DNA from: Clostridiales bacterium UBA1246
GTDB lineage: Bacteria > Bacillota > Clostridia > Oscillospirales > Oscillospiraceae
Direction: 5' to 3'
Assembly: GCA_002308315.1 (NCBI GenBank)
Contig: DBWE01000021.1
Location: forward strand, 1 to 5,745
Length of the DNA: 5,745 nt
Below, piece by piece: positions 1 through 5,745 of this stretch. The position numbers were made by a program, and so were the translations under genes. Numbering within the stretch: the first letter of the stretch is position 1; each line of letters starts with the position of its first letter. The notes under the pieces are model-generated. The model was given only the letters and a program-made list of their open reading frames with translations. It was not told the origin of the DNA and did not search any database.

Positions 1-10
1 AGGTGTTCAA

Positions 11-17
11 CTCCCTT
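11..17 (-). promoter_or_regulatory. Possible Shine-Dalgarno of a gene starting just outside the window
   Basis: AAGGGAG on the minus strand is a strong ribosome-site match with 10 nt remaining to the window edge, so a start codon could lie just beyond position 1. No coding sequence is visible, and a purine run of this size can occur by chance. Confidence 0.25.
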
Positions 18-29
18 CGCCTATACGCG

Positions 30-63
30 AAAAACAACGGGCGGGGAGTGCTCCTCCCCGCCC
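30..63 (-). terminator. Rho-independent terminator after the HPr gene
   Basis: On the minus strand, GGGCGGGGAG (63-54 arm) and CTCCCCGCCC (48-39 arm) form a perfect 10-bp GC-rich stem around a 5-nt loop (53-49). GTTGTTTTT (38-30) follows. It begins about 21 nt past the HPr stop codon. On the plus strand the stem is not followed by a T-run, so it acts in the minus direction only. Confidence 0.93.
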
Positions 64-84
64 TCAAACGTGCGCATTGAAATA

Positions 85-360
85 TTACTTTGTCTCGAAT
101 TCCTTGAAATTTGACTCTACGAGCTCTTCCAGGCCGTTGACCGCGCTGATCTCATCGGTACCGTCCGCGCCGACGGTCACTTCGGTGCCCTTGACTATGC
201 CGAGCGACAGAACGCCCAGCAGGCTCTTGGCATTTGCTCTGCGCTCTTCCTTTTCGATCCATACCGCGCATTTATACTCGTTGGCCTTCTGAACGAAAAA
301 AGTAGCGGTCCTGGCATGAAGCCCAACTTCGTTGTTTACTACCATGGTTTTCGTATACAT
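85..360 (-). CDS. ptsH: HPr phosphocarrier protein (PTS)
   Basis: HPr carries phosphate from enzyme I to the sugar-specific EIIA proteins of the phosphotransferase system. In Bacillota it is also phosphorylated on Ser46 by HPr kinase to act as CcpA co-repressor. The 91-residue product places the active-site His exactly at 15 (GLHAR, 13-17) and the regulatory Ser exactly at 46 (AKSLLGVLSLGI, 44-55), which argues strongly for this start. The frame stays open upstream to an ATG at 417, but those extra 19 codons cover the promoter region and ribosome site and are not HPr-like. Residue 18 is Thr where the family nearly always has Pro. Because His15 is present it is a transport-competent HPr rather than Crh, which has lost that His. 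No ptsI or other PTS gene lies in the window. It has its own promoter and terminator, so it is a separate transcription unit after mutS2. It could be a secondary HPr paralogue rather than the main PtsH. Confidence 0.94.
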   Translation of the reverse strand: MYTKTMVVNNEVGLHARTATFFVQKANEYKCAVWIEKEERRANAKSLLGVLSLGIVKGTEVTVGADGTDEISAVNGLEELVESNFKEFETK

Positions 361-368
361 CAAAAGCA

Positions 369-376
369 CACCTTTC
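369..376 (-). promoter_or_regulatory. Ribosome binding site of the HPr gene
   Basis: GAAAGGTG on the minus strand lies 8 nt before the ATG at 360, a good Shine-Dalgarno match at normal spacing. It decides the HPr start: the longer alternative beginning at 417 would have this site inside its coding sequence. Confidence 0.85.
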
Positions 377-394
377 TTCAATAAAAAACATACG

Positions 395-407
395 CGCTGA
401 CACAGCG
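395..407 (-). promoter_or_regulatory. Short perfect dyad over the predicted HPr transcription start
   Basis: CGCTG, a 3-nt centre, then CAGCG form a perfect 5-bp inverted repeat that begins immediately after the -10 box and is centred on the predicted +1. Position suggests a repressor operator, but the dyad is short and could be chance or affect only early transcription. It is not followed by a T-run, so it is not a terminator. Confidence 0.35.
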
Positions 408-436
408 ATTTTAACAAAATAAGCGCGGTGCGTCAA
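408..436 (-). promoter_or_regulatory. Sigma-A type promoter of the HPr gene
   Basis: Read on the minus strand, a -35 box TTGACG (436-431) is followed by a 17-nt spacer (430-414) and a -10 box TAAAAT (413-408). A TGT just before the -10 supplies the extended -10 TGn element. Five of six bases match consensus in each box and the spacing is optimal. The sequence upstream, about 437-475, is rich in A and T and could act as an UP element. The predicted start is near 401, giving a leader of about 41 nt. This would let HPr be expressed independently of the upstream phoH-to-mutS2 operon. Confidence 0.82.
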
Positions 437-484
437 TAGTCAAACTTACTTATAAATATGTCATGAGCCGAATTGCTTTAAGCA

Positions 485-2854
485 TTATGTCTTAAACTCG
501 GCTATCGTTACTCCGCTTTCACCTTCTCCGTAACGTCCCAGGCGGAAGGATTTGACGGCCTTGTTTCTTTTCAGCGCGTCTCTTACCGCGCTGCGCAGAA
601 CGCCGGTGCCCTTTCCGTGTATTATCCTCACCGAATTGAGATTTGCCTGCATCGCGCCGTCAAGATAGCGTTCCAGCACGGAAACCGCCTCCTGAGCGTC
701 CATTCCGCGCAGATCGACCTCCGGGCTTACCGAAAGCGTCCTCAGCTTCGCCTGAGATTTTTCCATATATTTGATTTTCTCGCTTTTGCGCCCTTCCAGC
801 AGCCGTACTTCCCCGGGCGCGGCGGTAACGCGCATTATACCGGCCTGAAGCGTGAGCGTGCCGTCGTCGGCGACGGATATGACCTCCGCCTGTTTTCCTA
901 TCCGTATAAGCTCCACGGCGTCTCCGGCCTTTATCGGCCTTGTGTTTTCCGCCTGCGGCGGTTCTTCTTCATCGCGTATGCCGAGAGCGTCCTGAGCGGA
1001 ATTGAGTTTTTTTACAAGCTCCACTCTCGCTTCGTTTATCTGTCGGGCGTTCTCTGCGTCCGCCGCCCGTTTGCGCATTTCGTTGAGCTCGCCGAACACC
1101 TCTTCCGAAACGCGCCTTGCCTCCTGCAGGAGCATGTCCGCGTCTCTTCTCGCCTTCGCTCCGGCCTTTTCTTTCTCCGCCTCGAGCTTTTTTCTGAGCT
1201 CCGCCGCGGCCTTGGCGTCCTGCTCGGCGGCAGTTCTCAGTCTTTGAAGCTCAAGCTGTTCCTTCTCCATTTTCTGCCGTTCCTGCTGCAGCACGGCAAG
1301 CACCTGCTCGAAATCGGCGCTTCCGCTGTCCAGCCTCGCCCTTGCGTCGTCAATGATGCTTTCGTCAAGGCCGAGCCTTCTTGATATCTCGAAGGCGTTG
1401 GATTTGCCGGGTATGCCCATGAGCAGTCTGTACGTCGGTCTGAGGGTTTCCACGTCGAATTCGCAGGAGGCGTTCATCACCCCGTCGGCCGAAGTCGCGT
1501 AAATCTTGAGCTCGGCGTAGTGAGTCGTCGCGGCTATCCTCGCGCCTTTCGCGCGGGCGTACTCGATAACGGAAATAGCCAGCGCGGCGCCCTCGGCGGG
1601 GTCCGTACCCGCTCCGAGCTCGTCGAAAAGCACCAGCGTATCCTCATCTGTCTCGGCGAGCATGCCGACTATGTTGCGCATATGCGAGGAAAAGGTCGAG
1701 AGAGACTGTTCTATGCTCTGCTCGTCGCCTATATCCGCGAATATTTTTTTGAATACAGGGACGCTGCTGCCGTATTCGGCGGCTATGTGAAGACCGCAGG
1801 CCGCCATGACGCAGTGCAGGCCGAGCGTTTTCAGGCTGACGGTCTTTCCGCCCGTATTCGGGCCGGTGATTATCAGCGTGTCAAAATCGTCTCCGACGGC
1901 GATGTCTATCGGAACGGCTCTGCGGACGTCTATGAGCGGATGCCGCGCGCGCTTCAGTTTCACCGCTCCGCGCTCGTTTATCTCGGGCGCGTCCGCCTTC
2001 ATGCGGTACGACAGTCTCGCCTTGGCGAATATCAGATCCAGCTTGACCAGCACGTTGAAATCGCAGACTATGTCCTCCTCGAACGAGGCTGCCTCCGCCG
2101 ACAGCTCCATCAGTATGCGTTCGATCTCCTTTTTTTCCTTTGCCTGGAGCTCGCGTATCTCGTTGTTCGCCTGCACTACCTGCATCGGCTCTATGAACAC
2201 CGTCTGCCCGCTCCCGGATATATCGTGGACGAGACCGTTTATCACGCCCTTGTGTTCGGCCTTTACGGGAACGACGTATCTGTCCGCCCTCATCGTTATT
2301 ATCGGATCCTGCAGCGCCTTCGCGTAGGTCGGAGAGCTTATTATCTTCTGCAGCACGTCGCGTATCCGCGCGTTGGCCGCTCTCATATGCCGTCTTATCG
2401 ACGCGAGCTCGGAGCTTGCCGCGTCGGCTATCTCGTCCTCTCCGCTTATGGACGAGCTTATCTTTTCCTCGAGGAATTTATTCGCCGTCAGCGAGGCGAA
2501 AAGCCCCTTCAGGCTGCCGCTCTCGTCTCCGGACCATGCCTTGAGCCGTCTCGCGGCGCGCAGGAGCTCGGCTATGTCGAGCAGCTCGCGGGTATTCAGC
2601 ATGCCGCCCATTCTTGCCCGCATGAGCGACGCGCACACGTCGCGTATCGACGACAGCGGAGGCGTGCCCTTCAGAGATATGAGCCGCTTTGCGTCTCCCG
2701 TCTCTTCAAGCCTGCTCCTTATCTCGAATATCTCGCTGCTCGGGAGCAGCGCCCCCGCCATGTCGGCCGCGCTTTGACACACCGTTTCCTCCGCGAGCAT
2801 GCTCAGAACGGCGGGCAGTTCGAGTATTTTCAGTGATTTTTCGTACAGTTCCAT
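485..2854 (-). CDS. mutS2: Endonuclease MutS2 (ATPase with C-terminal Smr domain)
   Basis: A MutS-family ABC ATPase without the N-terminal mismatch-recognition domain. MutS2 proteins are reported to limit homologous recombination in some species and, in Bacillus, to split or rescue collided ribosomes. At 789 residues it is full length (Bacillus MutS2 is about 785). In order: core and lever/clamp region (about 1-300), Walker A GPNTGGKT (331-338), ABC signature-like SLSTFSSH (384-391), Walker B LVLFDELGAGTD (407-418) and the switch His in TTHY (443-446). A long charged coiled coil rich in E, K, R, A and Q runs from about 515 to 620. A KOW-like segment follows (about 641-686), then the Smr nuclease domain with VDLRG (713-717), HGKGTG (746-751) and GEGESGVT (776-783). 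The start is fixed by a one-base TAATG overlap with recO and by AAGGG (2864-2868), 9 nt upstream. No clear terminator follows the stop, so some read-through into the HPr gene is possible. Confidence 0.97.
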   Translation of the reverse strand: MELYEKSLKILELPAVLSMLAEETVCQSAADMAGALLPSSEIFEIRSRLEETGDAKRLISLKGTPPLSSIRDVCASLMRARMGGMLNTRELLDIAELLRAARRLKAWSGDESGSLKGLFASLTANKFLEEKISSSISGEDEIADAASSELASIRRHMRAANARIRDVLQKIISSPTYAKALQDPIITMRADRYVVPVKAEHKGVINGLVHDISGSGQTVFIEPMQVVQANNEIRELQAKEKKEIERILMELSAEAASFEEDIVCDFNVLVKLDLIFAKARLSYRMKADAPEINERGAVKLKRARHPLIDVRRAVPIDIAVGDDFDTLIITGPNTGGKTVSLKTLGLHCVMAACGLHIAAEYGSSVPVFKKIFADIGDEQSIEQSLSTFSSHMRNIVGMLAETDEDTLVLFDELGAGTDPAEGAALAISVIEYARAKGARIAATTHYAELKIYATSADGVMNASCEFDVETLRPTYRLLMGIPGKSNAFEISRRLGLDESIIDDARARLDSGSADFEQVLAVLQQERQKMEKEQLELQRLRTAAEQDAKAAAELRKKLEAEKEKAGAKARRDADMLLQEARRVSEEVFGELNEMRKRAADAENARQINEARVELVKKLNSAQDALGIRDEEEPPQAENTRPIKAGDAVELIRIGKQAEVISVADDGTLTLQAGIMRVTAAPGEVRLLEGRKSEKIKYMEKSQAKLRTLSVSPEVDLRGMDAQEAVSVLERYLDGAMQANLNSVRIIHGKGTGVLRSAVRDALKRNKAVKSFRLGRYGEGESGVTIAEFKT

Positions 2855-3603
2855 TATTTTATTCCCTTGTAATATGTCAGCGACGCGAAGCTTCTTTCAA
2901 GCTGCTCCCTCACGTAGGCTTCCGCCGCCGCTTCGAGGCGTTTGAGCGGCGCGTCCCCGAGCAGGAAGGAAAACTCCTTTCCGTCCTTCGCGAGCACTAT
3001 GTGCCGCATGGCCTTCAGCGAGGCGCCGCAGAGCTTTCGCGGCGCGAGAGCGTGCTTTTCCGCGCACGCGGCGCAGTACAGCTCTCCTCCGCGCAGATCG
3101 AGGACGGGCTCGTCCGTATCCTCCGCGCCGCAGCCGGCGCAGCGTTCAAGCTCCGGCCTGTATCCGAGCAGAGACATGAGTCTGAGCTCAAACGTGCTTT
3201 TAATCAGCGCGCGTTCCTTTTTCCCTTCGCTCAGCAGCCACAGGGCCCTCAGTCCGAGGGCGAGTATCTCCGGCTCGTCCACGCTTTCCTGACATACCGT
3301 GTCCAGCATCTCCAGGAAATACGCTCCGAGAGCAAAGGCCGCCAGATCCTCGGTAAGTCCGTCGAAAAGCTCTATGGTGTTGGCGTCGTTAAGGTACCAC
3401 CGGTCGCGGCTTTGCGAAAGCGTCATTTCGGAAAAAGCGAAAAGCCGGCTCGCCGCGGCGGTACGGCTGCCCTTGCGTCCCGCTCCCCTTGCGGAAACGG
3501 GTATCTTTCCCATACTGTCCGTCAGCACGGTAAGCATACGGCTGCTTTCCTTATACTCTACCTGGTGCAGCACCAGCCCCCGCACTACCGCGGTATTACT
3601 CAT
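2854..3603 (-). CDS. recO: DNA repair protein RecO
   Basis: RecO works with RecR (and RecF) to load RecA onto SSB-coated single-stranded DNA and to anneal complementary strands. The 249-residue product is close to the roughly 255 of Bacillus RecO. The N-terminal OB-fold start is typical: VVRGLVLHQVEYKESSRMLTV (6-26), then TDSMGKIPVSARGARR-like sequence through about residue 43. A helical region follows, then a zinc-binding motif with two CxxC pairs (C155/C158 and C177/C180), as in several RecO proteins. The start overlaps the last 8 nt of era and has only a weak upstream ribosome site, so coupling to era translation is likely. Its TAA stop overlaps the mutS2 ATG by one base (TAATG). RecO sequences diverge quickly, so the adjacency to era adds real support to the call. 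Confidence 0.95.
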   Translation of the reverse strand: MSNTAVVRGLVLHQVEYKESSRMLTVLTDSMGKIPVSARGAGRKGSRTAAASRLFAFSEMTLSQSRDRWYLNDANTIELFDGLTEDLAAFALGAYFLEMLDTVCQESVDEPEILALGLRALWLLSEGKKERALIKSTFELRLMSLLGYRPELERCAGCGAEDTDEPVLDLRGGELYCAACAEKHALAPRKLCGASLKAMRHIVLAKDGKEFSFLLGDAPLKRLEAAAEAYVREQLERSFASLTYYKGIK

Positions 3604-4492
3604 TGTACCCGAAGTTGCGCAGCATAGCGCCGCTGTCGCGCCAGTTTTCCTTCACCTTGACCCAGCTTTGCAGATAAATCTTCGTTCCCATATAGCGTTC
3701 CGCGTCGCGCCGGGCAAGCTCGCCTATTTTTTTCAGCATGGCGCCGTTTTTGCCTATTATTATCCGCTTGTGCCCGGCCTTCTCGCAGTATATCGTCACG
3801 TCAAGATCTATGATGCCGCTGTCCTCCCGCTCCGAGAACTTCGTTACCTCCACGGCCGTGCCGTGGGGTATTTCGTGCTCGAGGCAGTACAGCAGCTTTT
3901 CTCTCACGATCTCCGCGATGATCTGACGGTCAGGCTGATCGGTGACCATATCCTCCGGGAACAGGGCCGGCCCGTCCTGCGCGTACTTCATCAGCTCGTC
4001 CATCAGCACCTCGAAGCCCTCTCCCGTCGCCGCGGAAATGGGGATGAGCTGTTCGAAATCGTATGCTTTGGAATAAACGTCCATCACCGCGAGCAGGCTT
4101 TCCCTGCTTACGGTGTCTATCTTGTTTATTACCAGTATGGCCGGCAGCCCCGACGCGCGTATCATCGAAATGAGCCCGCTTTCCTGCTGTCCTACGTTGG
4201 CTATGGGCTCGACCATCATCAGTATGGCGTCGCCGCCGTCTCCCACGCTGTTTTTCACGACCTTGACCATGTATTCGTCCAGGGCGTTTTTCGGCTTGTG
4301 GTAGCCAGGGGTGTCCAGGAAAACGAGCTGCGCGCCGCCGCGGCTGCACACCGCGTATATGCGTCCGCGCGTAGTCTGCGGCTTATTGCTGACTATCGCT
4401 ATCTTCTCCCCCGCTATCCTGTTGGCAAGCGTGGATTTCCCCGTATTCGGTCTGCCCACGATGGTGAATACCGCTGTTTTCGTAACGTTCAT
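3596..4492 (-). CDS. era: GTPase Era (30S assembly factor)
   Basis: An essential Ras-like GTPase that binds the 3' end of 16S rRNA and acts as a checkpoint in 30S subunit assembly. The length of 298 residues matches the family (about 300). The GTPase motifs are in order: G1 GRPNTGKS (13-20), G2 region PQTTR (38-42), G3 DTPG (60-63), G4 NKID (123-126) and G5 SAATGEG (153-159). The C-terminal KH RNA-binding domain has its GxxG loop as GKNG (247-250), followed by AMLKKIG and the typical ending WVKVKENWRDS...LRNFGY. G1 has Thr17 where most Era proteins have Val; the catalytic Lys and Ser are kept. A good ribosome site, GAGGG at 4502-4506, stands 9 nt upstream of the ATG and supports this start. 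The 3' end overlaps recO by 8 nt. The dgkA and cdd genes often found just upstream are missing. Confidence 0.98.
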   Translation of the reverse strand: MNVTKTAVFTIVGRPNTGKSTLANRIAGEKIAIVSNKPQTTRGRIYAVCSRGGAQLVFLDTPGYHKPKNALDEYMVKVVKNSVGDGGDAILMMVEPIANVGQQESGLISMIRASGLPAILVINKIDTVSRESLLAVMDVYSKAYDFEQLIPISAATGEGFEVLMDELMKYAQDGPALFPEDMVTDQPDRQIIAEIVREKLLYCLEHEIPHGTAVEVTKFSEREDSGIIDLDVTIYCEKAGHKRIIIGKNGAMLKKIGELARRDAERYMGTKIYLQSWVKVKENWRDSGAMLRNFGYNE

Positions 4493-4504
4493 TTTTCTCT
4501 GCCC

Positions 4505-4984
4505 TCAGATCCCCATGATCTTCATTATTTCTTCTTCGCGCGAACGCATGAGCTTCTTGTTTTCTCCCTCGTCCTCGTGGTCGTAGCCGAGGAGATGAAG
4601 CATGCTGTGGACGGTAAGATATGCCGTTTCGCGCTTTTCTCCGTGTCCGTATTCCTCGCCCTGGCTGCGTACTCTGTCCATATTCAGGGCCATGTCCCCC
4701 AGCGGCATAAAGCGGCTGAGCGGGTCGGTCTGTCCGTCCTCCGGGTCGAAGGCGCCCGGGGTGAATTCAAACATGGGAAAGGACAGCACGTCCGTCGCCT
4801 TGTCCACGCCCCGCATATTTCTGTTTATCTCGCGTATGCCCTCGCTGTCCGTGAGCAGTACGTTTATCTCGCACCGGACGCGGACGTTTTCGGCCTTGAG
4901 AGCCGCGGCGATGCTTTTCCTTATCAGTCTGATGCACGCGCGCTCCCGCCTCACCGCGCCGCCGATAATGATCCTGTGCCTCAT
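4505..4984 (-). CDS. ybeY: Endoribonuclease YbeY (rRNA maturation factor)
   Basis: A zinc-dependent single-strand endoribonuclease family needed for 16S rRNA 3'-end maturation and 70S ribosome quality control in bacteria that have been studied. The 159-residue product is close to the usual 150-160. The metal-binding signature H-x3-H-x5-H is intact as H126, H130 and H136 ([11 protein letters not shown]). The other family hallmark, [10 protein letters not shown], is at 62-71, and GDMALNMD lies at 96-103. The start at 4984 shares ATGA with the phoH stop, and upstream there is only a weak GAGAAG-like ribosome site, so translation probably depends on ribosomes finishing phoH. The gene ends 12 nt before era, and its TGA stop lies inside the era ribosome binding site. 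The order phoH-ybeY-era is one of the most conserved in Bacillota and supports the call. Nothing looks broken. Confidence 0.97.
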   Translation of the reverse strand: MRHRIIIGGAVRRERACIRLIRKSIAAALKAENVRVRCEINVLLTDSEGIREINRNMRGVDKATDVLSFPMFEFTPGAFDPEDGQTDPLSRFMPLGDMALNMDRVRSQGEEYGHGEKRETAYLTVHSMLHLLGYDHEDEGENKKLMRSREEEIMKIMGI

Positions 4985-5745
4985 CTGTGTCTTCTCGCCC
5001 CCGGCGCGCCGCGCTCCGACGGCAGCGATTTTTCGTATTTTTCATACGCCTCAATGATCTTCTGGACGAGGACGTGCCTTACCACGTCGTCCCCGGTAAG
5101 GCGGCATATCTCGATATCGTCGATATTCCTGAGTATGTTCATTACTTCCTTCAGACCGCTCACCTTGTCCTGCGGCAGGTCTATCTGCGTTATATCTCCG
5201 GTTATTACGGCTTTTGAGCCGAAGCCTATCCTCGTAAGGAACATTTTCATCTGCTCCCGGGAGGTGTTCTGCGCTTCGTCGAGGATGATGAAGGAATCGT
5301 CGAGGGTCCTGCCGCGCATGTATGCCAGCGGCGCGACCTCGATATTGCCCTTTTCAAGATATTTCGCGTACGTCTCCGCTCCGAGCATGTCGAAAAGCGC
5401 GTCGTTGAGCGGTCTGAGATACGGGTCGACCTTGTTCTGCAGATCTCCCGGCAGGAAGCCGAGCTTTTCTCCCGCTTCTACCGCGGGGCGGGTAAGGATG
5501 ATGCGGTTTACCTGCTTTGCCCGGAAGGCCGTCACCGCGCAGGCCACCGCGAGATAGGTCTTTCCCGTGCCGGCCGGGCCTACCGCGAGAGTGACCGTGT
5601 TGTTTTTTACGGCGTCTATATACGTCTTCTGCCCGAGAGTCTTCGCCTTGATGGCCCGGCCCTTCGCCGTTATGCATACCACGTCGTCGGCCATGGCGGA
5701 GATCTTATCCGTTTTCCCCTCGCACGCGAGCTTGAGGACGTATCT
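4981..5745 (-). CDS. phoH: PhoH family P-loop ATPase, N-terminus cut by window edge
   Basis: A cytoplasmic PhoH/YbeZ-type NTPase. The family is linked to RNA metabolism and, through its constant pairing with YbeY, to ribosome maturation; its exact reaction is not settled. Of 254 visible residues, TLGQKTY (36-42) precedes the Walker A GPAGTGKT (56-63). [18 protein letters not shown] follows at 84-101, then Walker B ILDEAQN (154-160) and the GDITQID motif (183-189). An ATG exists at 5694, but the frame stays open to 5745 and the 17 codons above it ([10 protein letters not shown]...) fit the family's N-terminal domain. The gene is therefore partial, lacking perhaps 60-70 residues by comparison with the roughly 320-residue Bacillus protein. 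No PIN domain follows the ATPase, so this is not a PhoH2 fusion. The C-terminus is a short basic tail (GARRHR). Its TGA stop overlaps the ybeY start as ATGA, implying translational coupling. Family assignment is very secure. Confidence 0.96.
   Translation of the reverse strand, partial: RYVLKLACEGKTDKISAMADDVVCITAKGRAIKAKTLGQKTYIDAVKNNTVTLAVGPAGTGKTYLAVACAVTAFRAKQVNRIILTRPAVEAGEKLGFLPGDLQNKVDPYLRPLNDALFDMLGAETYAKYLEKGNIEVAPLAYMRGRTLDDSFIILDEAQNTSREQMKMFLTRIGFGSKAVITGDITQIDLPQDKVSGLKEVMNILRNIDDIEICRLTGDDVVRHVLVQKIIEAYEKYEKSLPSERGAPGARRHR

Noticed and set aside
399..413. Catabolite-responsive element (CcpA site) overlapping the HPr -10 region
   Set aside because: The best alignment I could make by eye to the usual consensus has at least two mismatches at conserved positions, so a CcpA site is not supported.
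361..417. N-terminal extension of HPr by 19 residues from an ATG at 417
   Set aside because: The extension would cover the -10 region, the predicted transcription start and the ribosome site. Starting at 360 puts His and Ser exactly at positions 15 and 46.
474..484. Inverted repeat TGCTTTAAGCA just after the mutS2 stop, considered as a terminator
   Set aside because: The stem is 4-5 bp, AT-rich, has almost no loop and is not followed by a T-run, so it is too weak to terminate transcription.
1520..2836. A 438-codon plus-strand open frame antisense to mutS2, with shorter ones at 617-1384, 1806-2327 and 2373-2777
   Set aside because: mutS2 is intact and full length with all motifs in place. 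The antisense translations are low-complexity, rich in Arg, Leu and Ser, and show no family features.
2689..3627. A 312-codon plus-strand open frame spanning the mutS2/recO junction
   Set aside because: It is antisense to two confidently assigned genes, has no recognisable motifs, and is best explained by base composition.
3299..5557. A 752-codon open frame on the plus strand, antisense to recO, era, ybeY and phoH
   Set aside because: It crosses four well-identified genes on the opposite strand and its translation shows no recognisable domain. Across era and ybeY its codons lie in exact antisense register with the real codons, so it stays open where TTA, CTA and TCA are rarely used, as expected in GC-rich sequence. 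It has no credible ribosome site or promoter.
5692..5694. ATG as the true start of phoH
   Set aside because: The frame continues upstream to the window edge with residues fitting the PhoH N-terminal domain, and the family is about 65 residues longer.

Overview
This window looks like ordinary chromosome from a Bacillota-type bacterium, most likely a GC-rich member of the Clostridia. That placement is an inference from three things: the gene set (PhoH, YbeY, Era, RecO, MutS2), an HPr with the Gram-positive regulatory Ser46, and a strong sigma-A style promoter. I cannot name a genus. All recognisable genes lie on the minus strand, so transcription runs from high to low coordinates. No mobile elements, CRISPR arrays, tRNA or rRNA genes were seen, and no non-coding gap exceeds about 125 bases.

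Layout in the direction of transcription. At the right edge, phoH enters with its N-terminus cut off by the window (4981-5745). It is followed by ybeY (4505-4984), era (3596-4492), recO (2854-3603) and mutS2 (485-2854). These five genes are packed as one operon. phoH/ybeY share an ATGA overlap, ybeY and era are 12 nt apart, era/recO overlap by 8 nt, and recO/mutS2 overlap by 1 nt (TAATG). The promoter for this block must lie outside the window or inside the unseen upstream sequence. The dgkA and cdd genes that often sit between ybeY and era in Bacillota are absent.

After a 124-nt gap comes a separate one-gene unit. It encodes an HPr phosphocarrier (85-360) with its own promoter (TTGACG, 17-nt spacer, extended -10 TAAAAT), a small dyad over the predicted transcription start, a clear ribosome binding site, and a strong intrinsic terminator (30-63).

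Functionally, the five-gene block combines RNA and ribosome work with DNA repair. YbeY and Era act in rRNA maturation and 30S assembly, PhoH is an RNA-linked P-loop NTPase, RecO acts in recombinational repair, and MutS2 has reported roles in both recombination control and rescue of collided ribosomes. HPr belongs to sugar uptake and carbon catabolite control and is probably regulated independently. No new system was found. The points most worth a second look are the Thr replacing the usual Pro next to the active-site His of HPr, the dyad over the HPr transcription start, and a Shine-Dalgarno-like sequence just beyond the HPr terminator at the window edge.
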